NCBI RefSeq assembly: GCF_014202035.1
Contig: NZ_JACHFR010000003.1
Coordinates: 62,001 to 126,000 of the forward strand
Direction of reading: 5' to 3'
Length of the DNA stretch: 64,000 bases
Source of the DNA: Treponema rectale
Lineage (GTDB): Bacteria; Spirochaetota; Spirochaetia; Treponematales; Treponemataceae
Shown here: piece after piece, positions 34,214 to 42,791 of the stretch
How positions within the stretch are numbered: position 1 is the stretch's first letter
Layout: every line of letters starts with the position of its first letter
Notes under the pieces: model-generated
Database searches by the model: none
What the model was told of the DNA's origin: nothing
What the model saw: only the letters and a program-made list of their open reading frames with translations
Program-made: the position numbers and the translations under genes

Positions 34214-35295
34214 CTTTAAAAACAAAAACTTCGGATATATTAAAAAAGGTTACCCAGTCTCAGCTTGCAATTCCGCTTTTTGCACTGCTTCTTCTGGTAA
34301 TATTTAATCTTATAAGGGATCCTTCATTTTTTGCGATTACAATAAAGCAGAATAATATGGGAAACTCCGTTCTTTCCGGAAACCTTGTAAGTATTTTAAA
34401 CGGTGCTTCTGAGCTTGTAATTCTTTCTATAGGAATGACACTCGTAACGGCAGCAACGAAAGGACAGGATATTTCTATCGGTGCCGTTGCGGCAATTGCA
34501 GGAAGTGTTTTTGTAAAAATACTCCGTTCAGGAACGATTACTCCGGGAATAATTATCGGCGGTCTTCTGCTTGCATGTATTGTTGCAATTCTGTTCTGCA
34601 TGTTCAACGGTATACTCATTGCAAAGTTCGGCATTCAGCCTATGATTGCTTCCCTCATTCTGTATACTGCAGGACGACCGATTGCTTACTGGATTAATGG
34701 AGGAGCAACCCCTAACGTAGAAAGCCCCCTGTTGAATTATCTTGGCAGTTTTATACCGGGTATTGCAGTTCCTAGTCCTATACTTATTGTAATCTGTTTC
34801 ATTGTCATTATGATGCTTCTGCTTAAGTTTACTACGTTACGTCTGTATCTTCAGGCAGTAGGTATTAATGAAAAGGCTGCAAAATTAAACGGTATCAGTC
34901 CGGTATTCATGAAGCTTATTGTCTTTGTTGTTCTTGGAATCTGTGTTGCAATTGCAGGCTCGATGAATGTCTGCCGTATAGGTCTTATCAATCACGAAAC
35001 GATTCTCATTGATATTGAAATGGATGCCATTCTTGCCGTTGCAATAGGCGGAAACTCTCTGGGCGGCGGAAAATTCAGACTGGCAGGATCGATAATAGGT
35101 GCCTATATAATTCAGTCCCTTACTATTACTCTTTATGCAATGAAAGTTTCTTCTACTGCCGTAAAGGCTTACAAGGCTGCAGTAATAGTTGCAATTGTTG
35201 TTATAGGTTCTCCTGTTGTCAAGGAACTTTTTAAGAAACTTCGTGCACGCTGTTCGGCTGCAATGGCTTCAAAAGCAGTAAAGGAGGTTAAGTAG
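34210..35295 (+). CDS. ytfT: Sugar ABC transporter permease (YtfT-like)
   Basis: The 361-residue polytopic protein is a BPD_transp_2-family permease with about 9-10 membrane helices. GMTLVTAATKGQDISIGAVAA matches the conserved loop in which most relatives have GGIDLSVG; here G-Q-D-I-S-I-G occurs. MDAILAVAIGGNSLGGGKFRL corresponds to the second conserved segment. Coupled to ytfR by a 4-bp overlap and followed after 2 bp by the second permease, it should form a heterodimeric channel with it. Two different permease genes is the distinguishing feature of the YtfQRT-YjfF system. Confidence 0.9.
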   Translation: MTLKTKTSDILKKVTQSQLAIPLFALLLLVIFNLIRDPSFFAITIKQNNMGNSVLSGNLVSILNGASELVILSIGMTLVTAATKGQDISIGAVAAIAGSVFVKILRSGTITPGIIIGGLLLACIVAILFCMFNGILIAKFGIQPMIASLILYTAGRPIAYWINGGATPNVESPLLNYLGSFIPGIAVPSPILIVICFIVIMMLLLKFTTLRLYLQAVGINEKAAKLNGISPVFMKLIVFVVLGICVAIAGSMNVCRIGLINHETILIDIEMDAILAVAIGGNSLGGGKFRLAGSIIGAYIIQSLTITLYAMKVSSTAVKAYKAAVIVAIVVIGSPVVKELFKKLRARCSAAMASKAVKEVK

Positions 35296-35297
35296 TC

Positions 35298-36362
35298 ATG
35301 TCGTTTACTTCAAATATAAAGAATCTGTTTTCTAAAAAAGGAGAACGTCATCCGCTGTCAAATACGGCGCTGCTTCTGACGATTACCATATGTACTTTTG
35401 TAGTCATGTATGTTTTTGCCATGGCTGTATGGGGCGGAGGTTTTCTTAATCCTCAGCAGTTTTTTAACCTGTTCAATAATAATGCTTACCTTATAATCAT
35501 TTCATGCGGACTTACAATTGTAATGATTACAGGAGGAATAGATATTTCTGTAGGCGGAAGCATTGCCCTGATTACCATGGCTTCTGTTGTCTTTATGGAA
35601 GATCATGGAGGCGGTGTATTTTCTTCTCTTCTTATTGCTCTTGGAATCGGTCTTGCCATAGGAGCCGTACAGGGATTCCTTGTTGCATACCTTAAGATTC
35701 AGCCTTTTATCGTTACTCTTGCAGGAATGTTTTTTACACGTGGAATGACGACTATTGTAAGTAAAGTTCCCCGAACTGCTACGAATGAGTTGTTTGTAAA
35801 GCTCAAGGATTTCTATCTTGATATTCCTTTCCTCGGTTCATATGCAAAGAACGGTAATTTTATTCCGGCATATGTTGAGCTGGGAGTTCTTATAATGATT
35901 GCCGTTGTTCTTGTATGCTGGTTCGTACTTAAGTGGACACGGTTCGGACGTAATCTTTATGCTGTGGGCGGTAACAGTGAAAGTGCCCTCATGCTGGGTA
36001 TTAACGTAAAACGCACTCAGTTTTTTGCATATCTTATCTGCGGTCTTTTAGCAGGAATTGCAGGTTTTGTATATCTTCTTCATACAGGTGCAGGAAATGC
36101 TTCAAATGCAACGCAGGCAGAAATTCAGGCTATAGCTTCTTCGATTATCGGAGGAACCTTACTGTCCGGAGGTGTGGGCAGTATTATCGGAACTTTGTTT
36201 GGTGTAATGTCCCTTAAGACTATCAGCAACATTGTAGTTGCATCAGGCCTCAGGGAACCATACTGGCAGAGTATTACAACAGGTCTTATGCTGTGCTTCT
36301 TTATTCTCCTTCAAAGTGTCATACTTTCTTACAGAAAAAAGAAGCTGGGGTCCGCAGCATAA
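35298..36362 (+). CDS. yjfF: Sugar ABC transporter permease (YjfF-like)
   Basis: The 354-residue membrane protein has the family loop TGGIDISVGGSIA, LKIQPFIVTLAGMFFTRGM and the segment IASSIIGGTLLSGGVGSIIG, all close to E. coli YjfF as I remember it. It completes the transporter with YtfR and YtfT. The gene stops 7 bp before the convergent response-regulator stop. The operon's terminator lies beyond, inside that regulator's coding sequence. Confidence 0.9.
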   Translation: MSFTSNIKNLFSKKGERHPLSNTALLLTITICTFVVMYVFAMAVWGGGFLNPQQFFNLFNNNAYLIIISCGLTIVMITGGIDISVGGSIALITMASVVFMEDHGGGVFSSLLIALGIGLAIGAVQGFLVAYLKIQPFIVTLAGMFFTRGMTTIVSKVPRTATNELFVKLKDFYLDIPFLGSYAKNGNFIPAYVELGVLIMIAVVLVCWFVLKWTRFGRNLYAVGGNSESALMLGINVKRTQFFAYLICGLLAGIAGFVYLLHTGAGNASNATQAEIQAIASSIIGGTLLSGGVGSIIGTLFGVMSLKTISNIVVASGLREPYWQSITTGLMLCFFILLQSVILSYRKKKLGSAA

Positions 36363-36369
36363 AAAATAT

Positions 36370-37950
36370 TCAGCTTAGTGTAGCTTTATATTCACGGGGT
36401 GTAAGCCCCGTGTTTTTTTTGAATATGTAACTGAAGTAGTGCGGGTCACTGAATCCGCATTCATATGCGATGTCATAGCCTTTCATGTCTGTTTCCCGCA
36501 TAAGTTTTTTTGCATTTTCTATGCGAACGTTTGTAAGGTATTCAATAAAAGTAGATTTGCATTCCTGTGAAAATATCGTGCTGAAGTGATTCGGACTCAT
36601 TGCCACTGCCTGTGCAACCGTGGTAAGCGTTGTGTTCTGATCGGCATAATTTTCTTCGATATATTTTTTTGCCTTGAAAATAACGTCTGCATATTTTCCG
36701 GTTATTCTGGAGTTTCTGTATTCAAGGGCAAAATTAAGCAGGGTCTCGATATGATCCGTCAGGTTCTTTTCGTTAAGAACTGCCTCGTCTATAAAACTTC
36801 TCTGAAGGAGTTCCGGTTTCAGCTGTTTTATATCTCCCCCTAAGTTTTCTATAAGCTTTGAAACTTCAAATATAAGGTCTACAAGAAGATAGGAGGCAAA
36901 CACTTTGAACTGGCCGGGATTTTTTCTTACAAGGGTCATGGATTCTTCTATGATTGCGTTTATGTCGTTCTTGCCTGCATACTTCAGCCTGTCTATAAAA
37001 GGATCCGTTTCTTTAAGCTCAAGTATCTGACTGTTTTCGGACTTAAGGTCTTCGGAACTTATTATCCTGTTTTCCTTTTCATGGGGCTGTGCTGCGAGAA
37101 TTTTCTTTGCGTCTTCATAGGAATCTTTCAGTTCAAAAAGATGTTCGACAGTGATTCCTATTGCCGTGACACACATACAGTCTTCGTTCTTACTCGTAAT
37201 ATGAGAAATTGTTTCAGCGGTTCTATAGACGTTTTCGTCCAGTTCCTCCTGTGTGCTTCCTTTAAAAATACAGACCAGAAGATTTGAATGATGGAAAAAC
37301 GATACGGCCTGTTCCCAGCTTGCAGAGTAGGAATTAAGAAGTGAACAGGTCTGCTGCTGATTCTGCTGGCTGCCGCTTTTGCTGTCTATACGGCTGATGA
37401 TGACCTTGTACCATCTTGAAAGAAGGTTTATTCCCAGTTCCTGGCATTTTTCCATAACTGTATTCATGTCTGCGGAACCGTGAAGGAGATTATTCAGAAA
37501 TTCTTTTTTTATAAGCGCTTCTTTGGATTTTAATTCTTCCTTCATTTTTGTTATGTCAGAAAACTGCCTGCGTTCCCTGTCAATTTCACCGGCTGCTTTT
37601 TTCAGTCCTGCAGTAATTTCTTCCGGCGTAAAAGGCTTAAGAATGTAATCCTGTATTCCGATTGAAATGGCTTTCTTTGCATAGTCAAATTCATCATGGC
37701 CGGAAAGAATTATTATTTTAATCCATGGCTGGGTCCGTTTTACTTCCTGTGCCAGCTGCAGACCGTCCATGAAAGGCATTTTTATGTCCGTTATAAGGAT
37801 GTCAGGTTTTATTTCATGAATCATGGAAAGTGCGATTTCTCCGTCTCCTGCTTCTCCTGCAAAAGTAAAACCGTTTGCTTCCCAGTCAATTCTGGATCTT
37901 ATTCCGTCAAGTACAATTGGTTCATCATCAACTATGAATACGCTATACAT
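36370..37950 (-). CDS. Response regulator with AraC-type DNA-binding domain (YesN-like)
   Basis: The 526-residue protein has a receiver domain (residues 1-125, phospho-acceptor Asp 55 in ILITDIKMPFMDG, acidic pair DDE at 8-10, Lys in YILKPF). A long middle region follows. The C-terminal AraC/XylS domain is residues about 425-526, with two HTHs (VAQAVAMSPNHFSTIFSQE; DIAYECGFSDPHYFSYIFKK and GLTPREYK). This is the YesN class. Its start overlaps the kinase gene by 8 bp. Together with the kinase and membrane-anchored binding protein it should activate the adjacent transporter operon when the sugar is present; that target is inferred from position. Confidence 0.95.
   Translation of the reverse strand: MYSVFIVDDEPIVLDGIRSRIDWEANGFTFAGEAGDGEIALSMIHEIKPDILITDIKMPFMDGLQLAQEVKRTQPWIKIIILSGHDEFDYAKKAISIGIQDYILKPFTPEEITAGLKKAAGEIDRERRQFSDITKMKEELKSKEALIKKEFLNNLLHGSADMNTVMEKCQELGINLLSRWYKVIISRIDSKSGSQQNQQQTCSLLNSYSASWEQAVSFFHHSNLLVCIFKGSTQEELDENVYRTAETISHITSKNEDCMCVTAIGITVEHLFELKDSYEDAKKILAAQPHEKENRIISSEDLKSENSQILELKETDPFIDRLKYAGKNDINAIIEESMTLVRKNPGQFKVFASYLLVDLIFEVSKLIENLGGDIKQLKPELLQRSFIDEAVLNEKNLTDHIETLLNFALEYRNSRITGKYADVIFKAKKYIEENYADQNTTLTTVAQAVAMSPNHFSTIFSQECKSTFIEYLTNVRIENAKKLMRETDMKGYDIAYECGFSDPHYFSYIFKKNTGLTPREYKATLS
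36393..36420 (+). terminator. Terminator of the transporter operon, embedded in the convergent regulator gene
   Basis: CACGGGG (36393-36399), a 6-nt loop, CCCCGTG (36406-36412) and eight T residues make a strong intrinsic terminator on the plus strand. The same bases encode the GLTPRE region of the AraC-type regulator on the minus strand. Confidence 0.85.
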
Positions 37951-39394
37951 TTTCTTCTCCGGTTTGACATGGAATTATAAAGGAAATTTTTGAGCCTTTG
38001 TTTCTTTCTGATTGTATCATAAGTCCCTGAGTTTTATTTCCGTAATAAAGTTTGAGTTTTTTGTTTACGTTGTACATTCCGTAAACCGAGGAAAGTTTTT
38101 CTGTGTCTGAATCTGCGGCGTTAAGTTCATGACGTACTTCTGCAAGTCGTTCTTCTGAAAATCCTGCACCGTTATCTGCTACTTCAAAAAATATGGATGT
38201 TTTTTCCTCATCGTAAAACTTTACGGTAACAGAAAGTTCACCCCGGCCCCTCTTGTTTTTTATTCCGTGATAAATTGCATTTTCTACGAGAGGCTGAAGA
38301 ATGAGTTTTACCATTTTAAAATTCATGAGGTCGGGATCAGATTTGATTTCGTAATTTAAAATGTCGGCATAACGTATTTTCTGAATCGTCAGATAATTTT
38401 TTATGTGATCCAGTTCCTGCTGGACTGTAATCCATTCGTGACCGCGGCTTAAAGAAATTCTCAGGAAGTCTGAAAAAGCCTTTGTTATCTTTACAACTTT
38501 ATCAGTCTTTTCTTCTTCTGCAAGCCATACGATTGTATCGAAAGTGTTGTATAGAAAGTGAGGAGTTATCTGAGCCTGCAGAGCTTTCATTTCTGCTTTC
38601 TGAAAATTTTTCTGCTCTTCAACATTTTTCTTCATGAGCAGGTCTATCTGTTCTGTCATTGTGTTCAGGTTTACTGCCAGTTTATCCAGTTCTTCAACAT
38701 TGGGAATTTCAACTTTTGCAGTCAGTTCTCCGCCGGCAACTTTAGTAGAAAGTCTTTCCATGTCGGCGATTGGTTTTTGAATTGCACCTGATACTGTAAA
38801 GTAGCTTTTGATTGATATGCAGATTGCTGATATTGTTATGAGGATCTGGATGATTGAAAGTATTACGGAAGAGTTTCTGAAAGAGATGTTTGTCTTGTTT
38901 CCGGATTCTATTTCCGTAACGATGAATTCCTGCATGATGTCAGAGAAAAGTGCTGTAATTGTTCTGATATCATCCAGTGCATGTTCGTTTTCCTGAACAG
39001 TGCTTCCTGCTTTCATTTTACTGCTCAGATTGTTTATGTTTCTTAGAAGGGTAGCCTGAGCTCTCTGGGCAATTAAAAGTTTTTCTTCACTTTCGCTGCA
39101 CTGACATTCCGGAAGCATCTGATTTATTCCCTCTGCAATTTCATTCATCATGATGTACTGCATTCCGTAGTCAAACTTTTTCTTGCCGCAGATTATTTCC
39201 CATAGTTCATTTGGTATTTCAATTTTTGCAGTATTGATTATTCTGTTTGCCAGACTTACATTTGAAATGATTCTGCTGTAACGGTGGGTGTGAATCTGTG
39301 AAACAATTATGGAATATACAGACGGTATTGCCATGATAAAGACAAGTACCAGATAAGAGAGCTGGAGCGTGCGTTTTAAAATCCGTTTTTTCAA
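37943..39394 (-). CDS. LytS/YesM-type sensor histidine kinase
   Basis: The 483-residue protein has two membrane helices (about residues 10-32 and 175-200) bracketing a helical extracytoplasmic domain, then a HAMP domain (IADMERLSTKVAGGELTAKV). The His_kinase module follows (QAQITPHFLYNTFDTIVWLA, phospho-His in PHFLYN), with an HATPase domain (LQPLVENAIYHGIK, EVADNGAGFSEE, GMYNVNKKL). The start codon is TTG, immediately after the stop of the binding-protein gene, with GAGAGG 7 nt upstream, so translation is coupled. The gene order suggests the periplasmic domain is touched by the sugar-loaded binding protein rather than binding sugar itself. Confidence 0.94.
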   Translation of the reverse strand: MKKRILKRTLQLSYLVLVFIMAIPSVYSIIVSQIHTHRYSRIISNVSLANRIINTAKIEIPNELWEIICGKKKFDYGMQYIMMNEIAEGINQMLPECQCSESEEKLLIAQRAQATLLRNINNLSSKMKAGSTVQENEHALDDIRTITALFSDIMQEFIVTEIESGNKTNISFRNSSVILSIIQILITISAICISIKSYFTVSGAIQKPIADMERLSTKVAGGELTAKVEIPNVEELDKLAVNLNTMTEQIDLLMKKNVEEQKNFQKAEMKALQAQITPHFLYNTFDTIVWLAEEEKTDKVVKITKAFSDFLRISLSRGHEWITVQQELDHIKNYLTIQKIRYADILNYEIKSDPDLMNFKMVKLILQPLVENAIYHGIKNKRGRGELSVTVKFYDEEKTSIFFEVADNGAGFSEERLAEVRHELNAADSDTEKLSSVYGMYNVNKKLKLYYGNKTQGLMIQSERNKGSKISFIIPCQTGEENV

Positions 39395-40477
39395 TTAGTA
39401 GCCTCTCGGTGTATACTTTGAAAAATCATCATCTTCAGTAAAGACGGTTTCTTCAATATATGTTGTCCGGGGAATTTTTTTCTGTTCTGCAATCTGCTTT
39501 ACAAGTTCCATGAGAATCGGTCCAAGATTTGGATTGCATTCCACTACACAGTTCAGCCGGCCTTCTTTAAGTGCGTCTATGCTTTTCTGTTCTGCATCGA
39601 CAGAAATGATGACGGTACTTTCTGTATTTATTCCGTAAGCACCTATGGTTTCTAAAAGCCCCAGCGTCATTGAATCGTTATGGGAATAAATTGCATCAAT
39701 TTTTTTATTGTTGTAATACAGTCCGTCAGTGCGGAACTGTCCGTTAAGAACTGAAGTTCTGATGAGGTTTTCTGTAATCTCTGCTCCCCTGGAACGTAAA
39801 AAATCTCCGTCAATTGTTGCAGTTATTTTAAATTCCGGATTGTTTTTCATTACATTGCGGAAACCTTCAGCTCTTTCTATTACTACTGAAGAGTGATGGG
39901 TTCCTGAAAGTTCCAGAATGTTGATTTCTTTTTTAGGAGTTATTTTTGAACCTGTCCGTCCTGAATTGTCATAATGAGGTTTTGAGAATTTTCTGCATAG
40001 AAATTCTGCGGCTTTTTTTCCTTCCTCGATTCCATTTTCTCCGATAAAACCTGCGTAGAGTGAAGGATCTGATTTTATCTGCCGGTCTACAAGTATTACG
40101 GGAATGCCTGCATCTTTTGCTTCCTGCAGGACATTGTCCCATCCGTCTTCTATTATTGGAACAAAAGCAATAACGTCTACCTGACATACGATAAAGGAGC
40201 GTATGGCTTTTAACTGATTTTCCTGTTTCTGCTGAGCATCTTTAAAGATAATCTGTATTCCGTTTTTTTCTGCTGCTTCAAAAATTGATTCTGTATTTCT
40301 GCTTCTCCAGGCACTTTCTGAACCTATCTGTGAAAATCCAAGAATGAGTTTTTCATTTTTTGAGCTTTCTTTTGATTTTAATGAAAAGGTTTTCTTAAGG
40401 AAGAAAAGTCTTGAAGCTGCCAGAAGAACTGCTGCAGTGATGAAAATAATGATGATTTTTTTAGGAATACGTTTCAT
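39395..40477 (-). CDS. Membrane-anchored YtfQ-like sugar-binding protein, probable sensor subunit
   Basis: From ATG 40477 the 360-residue protein has a basic start and one hydrophobic segment (KIIIIFITAAVLLAASRLFF) with no lipobox cysteine, so it is likely a signal anchor. A periplasmic-binding domain follows. LILGFSQIGSESAWRSRNTE, DAQQKQENQLKAIRSF and IPVILVDRQI follow E. coli YtfQ, the galactofuranose-binding protein, closely. Its position ahead of the kinase and regulator, not among transporter genes, points to sensing. The frame is open upstream to a TTG at 40552 inside the repeat element, but no ribosome site or signal supports that start. A weak TAAAAT box lies 11 nt before the chosen ATG. 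Confidence 0.88.
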   Translation of the reverse strand: MKRIPKKIIIIFITAAVLLAASRLFFLKKTFSLKSKESSKNEKLILGFSQIGSESAWRSRNTESIFEAAEKNGIQIIFKDAQQKQENQLKAIRSFIVCQVDVIAFVPIIEDGWDNVLQEAKDAGIPVILVDRQIKSDPSLYAGFIGENGIEEGKKAAEFLCRKFSKPHYDNSGRTGSKITPKKEINILELSGTHHSSVVIERAEGFRNVMKNNPEFKITATIDGDFLRSRGAEITENLIRTSVLNGQFRTDGLYYNNKKIDAIYSHNDSMTLGLLETIGAYGINTESTVIISVDAEQKSIDALKEGRLNCVVECNPNLGPILMELVKQIAEQKKIPRTTYIEETVFTEDDDFSKYTPRGY

Positions 40478-40538
40478 GATTAAGTAATATTTTACAATTA
40501 AAAATTGATGTTTTTCAATGATAGTTTTATTAAATAAT

Positions 40539-40757
40539 AAGGGGATGACCAATAAGTTTAAAAAGTGTCATTTTCGGGCTGTCAACAACTTTTTATAAGT
40601 GTCATTTTCGGGCGCGACCCGAAAATCACCCTGCATGAGATTGCCGCATCAAGTGCGGCAATGACAGGGTGTCGAGTGCGGCAATGACAGGGTGTCGAGC
40701 ACGGCAATGACAGGGTGGCGAGCACGACAATGACTCATACTTTTTGGACATCCCCTT
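40539..40757. mobile_element. MITE-like 219-bp element with terminal inverted repeats
   Basis: The ends AAGGGGATGACCAA (40539-40552) and TTGGACATCCCCTT (40744-40757) are inverted repeats matching at 13 of 14 positions. Inside are a 17-bp direct repeat AAGTGTCATTTTCGGGC (40563-40579, 40597-40613), two hairpins (ATTTTCGGG/CCCGAAAAT at 40604-40626; ATTGCCGCA/TGCGGCAAT at 40640-40662) and 23-bp tandem repeats. No ORF is present. I could not see a clear target-site duplication. It sits between rnfB and the sensor operon and is more GC-rich than its flanks. Confidence 0.55.
40653..40734. repeat. 23-bp tandem repeat, about 3.6 copies
   Basis: Units start at 40653, 40676, 40699 and 40722 with core CGGCAATGACAGGGTG. 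The first two copies are identical and later ones drift by a few bases. The first copy also supplies the right arm of the 40640-40662 hairpin. Lies wholly inside the inverted-repeat element. Confidence 0.9.
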
Positions 40758-40762
40758 TTATC

Positions 40763-41569
40763 TTATAATTCCTGGAAAAGATGAAGCACTTTGTCAGGAC
40801 ATGCTTTTATACATTCTCCGCAGCTGGTACATTTTGCATAATCAACTGCCGGTATTCCTGAAGAAAGATCAATGCACTGTTCCGGACATTTTCTTGCACA
40901 CATTCCGCATTTGAAACATCCGCTGGTACAGTCTTTTCTGATCTGAGGTTTGTTGTCAGACTTGCAGGAACACATGGCAATGCTTCCTTTTGTATCTGCA
41001 TTCATAAGAATGAACAGATGCTTAGGGCAGGTTTTAACACATTTACCGCAGCCTGTACATTTACTTCTGTCAACAACAGGAAGTCCTTCAGGACCCATGG
41101 AAAGAGCACCAAACTGGCAGGCTTCCACACAGTCTCCAAGACCGATGCAGCCGAAAGCACATTTTTTTGTTCCGTGAGCAGAAAGTTCTGCGGCCTTACA
41201 GGTCTGGACTCCTTCATAAATGCATTTGTCCAGGGCACATTCCTTTGTTCCGTGACAGGCAAGGAAAGCAACCTTAGGATTAAGAGAACCGCCTTCAACT
41301 CCCATGATTTTTGAAAGCGCTGCAGCACAGGCAGCTCCACCGGCTACACAGCCTGTAACCGGTGCTTCTCCTTTTGCAACTGCAGCAGCAAATGCATCAC
41401 ATCCGGCATATCCGCAGCCTCCGCAGTTTCCTCCGGAAAGCTGAGCACGTATTTCTTCAATTTTAGGATCTACTTTAACTGCGAAGATTTTTTTGAAAAG
41501 TCCAAGCAGCATGCCTAAGATAAACCCAATGAATAATGCAACTAAAATTGTATAGATGATTGTATTCAT
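40763..41569 (-). CDS. rnfB: Rnf complex subunit B, iron-sulfur protein
   Basis: RnfB is the ferredoxin-facing subunit. The 268-residue protein has an N-terminal membrane helix (TIIYTILVALFIGFILGMLL), a 4Fe-4S motif (GNCGGCGYAGCDAF then a Cys in GCVAGG), and then several ferredoxin-type clusters: CTGCGKCVKTCP, CFKCGMCARKCP and CTSCGECIKACP, plus a CALDKC...CAFGCIGLGDC region. Length and motif order fit RnfB. GAGG lies 5 nt before the ATG. It is the last gene of rnfCDGEAB, 20 bp after rnfA. Confidence 0.96.
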   Translation of the reverse strand: MNTIIYTILVALFIGFILGMLLGLFKKIFAVKVDPKIEEIRAQLSGGNCGGCGYAGCDAFAAAVAKGEAPVTGCVAGGAACAAALSKIMGVEGGSLNPKVAFLACHGTKECALDKCIYEGVQTCKAAELSAHGTKKCAFGCIGLGDCVEACQFGALSMGPEGLPVVDRSKCTGCGKCVKTCPKHLFILMNADTKGSIAMCSCKSDNKPQIRKDCTSGCFKCGMCARKCPEQCIDLSSGIPAVDYAKCTSCGECIKACPDKVLHLFQEL

Positions 41570-41589
41570 TTTAACCTCGAAACTCCTGA

Positions 41590-42168
41590 CTATTTTATCA
41601 ATCCCTTGAATCCAAGGAATGCCAGAGAAAGAAGACCGGCTGCAATGTAAAGGATTGGAGTTCCCTTAAAGCTTGCAGGAATTCTTGCAGTTTTAATACG
41701 GCTTCTTACTCCGCTCATGATTACCATACTCAGAAGGAATCCTGCTGCAGCACCCAAAGCATAAATGATGCTCTGTCCGTAATTGTAGTTTTTTCCGATG
41801 CAGTTGATTGTAACTCCAAGTACGGCACAGTTGGTTGTAATGAGGGCAAGATAAACTCCCATGGAACTGTAAAGTCCAGGTGCTGACTTCTTAAGATAGA
41901 ATTCTACAAGCTGAACAAGGGAGGCAATTACAAGAATGAAAAACAGTGTCTGAAGAAATTCCAGCCCCAGGGGAATCATTACGAATTTATACAGAGGCCA
42001 CGTAACTGCCGTTGCAAGAATGATTACGAAAGTCGTTGCAAGACCCATGCCTGTTGCTTTTCCAGTTTCAGAAGTCATTCCGATAAAAGGACAGATTGCA
42101 AGATACTGAATGAAAACAACATTATCTACAATTGCTGATTTTATAAAAAGCTGAATCATATCGCTCAT
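41590..42168 (-). CDS. rnfA: Rnf complex subunit A, membrane protein
   Basis: The 192-residue protein has six membrane helices and the RnfA/NqrE signature (NVVFIQYLAICPFIGMTSE, and TTNCAVLGVTINCIGKNYNYG). The paired transmembrane cysteines, one in each half, are kept; in relatives they hold an intramembrane iron-sulfur centre. Its ATG overlaps the rnfE stop by 4 bp. Confidence 0.96.
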   Translation of the reverse strand: MSDMIQLFIKSAIVDNVVFIQYLAICPFIGMTSETGKATGMGLATTFVIILATAVTWPLYKFVMIPLGLEFLQTLFFILVIASLVQLVEFYLKKSAPGLYSSMGVYLALITTNCAVLGVTINCIGKNYNYGQSIIYALGAAAGFLLSMVIMSGVRSRIKTARIPASFKGTPILYIAAGLLSLAFLGFKGLIK

Positions 42169-42791
42169 TTAGAAGCCCCCTTTGCAGCCCTGTGGTTTTT
42201 TAATCCCTGAACAAGTGCTCCTAAAAATCCGAAGGCAAGAAAGCCGCCCGGTGCACTGTTGAAAATTCCAAAGCGGAAATTTTCCGGTATGAGGGTAACC
42301 ATGTACGGTGTTCCGGAAAGAAGCGTTCCTCCGCCCAGAAGTTCCCTGAGGAAAGAGATGATGAGAAGAACGAAGGTGTAACCCAGACCCATTCCAAGGG
42401 CATCAAGAATAGAATCACCTGTTGAATTTTTTGAAGCAAAAGATTCAACACGTCCCATAATGATGCAGTTTACGACTATGAGCGGAAGGAAAACTCCCAG
42501 TGCGTCATAGAGACTTTCCATATATGCATTAAGCACGAGCTGAACTATTGTAGTAAAGGCTGCAATGATGATGATGAAAACAGGAAGTCTTATTGAAGAC
42601 GGAATGTTTTTTCTCAGAATGCTTATTACGATTTCACTCATAAGGAGTACGAACAGCATTCCCATTCCCATTCCAAGTCCGTTGAAAATACTTGTGGTTA
42701 CGCCAAGAGAAGAGCAAAGTCCTATGTTAAGGACGAGAAGCGGATTTTCTTTTACAAATCCGTTGGTAAGTATCTGTATTTTTCTGTTCAT
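42165..42791 (-). CDS. rnfE: Rnf complex subunit E, membrane protein
   Basis: The six-helix protein is homologous to RnfA with inverted topology: NPLLVLNIGLCSSLGVTTSI and VVNCIIMGRVESFASKNST are family signatures including the cysteine positions. I place the start at ATG 42791, which overlaps the rnfG stop as ATGA; an upstream in-frame ATG at 42815 lies inside rnfG and adds eight unconserved residues. Length is then 208 residues, normal for RnfE. Confidence 0.95.
   Translation of the reverse strand: MNRKIQILTNGFVKENPLLVLNIGLCSSLGVTTSIFNGLGMGMGMLFVLLMSEIVISILRKNIPSSIRLPVFIIIIAAFTTIVQLVLNAYMESLYDALGVFLPLIVVNCIIMGRVESFASKNSTGDSILDALGMGLGYTFVLLIISFLRELLGGGTLLSGTPYMVTLIPENFRFGIFNSAPGGFLAFGFLGALVQGLKNHRAAKGASK

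Noticed and set aside
40478-40552. N-terminal extension of the sensor binding protein to a TTG
   Set aside because: The TTG lies in the repeat element's inverted repeat, and the hydrophobic anchor follows the later ATG.
40653-40734. CRISPR array
   Set aside because: The 23-bp units are contiguous without spacers, and no cas genes are present.
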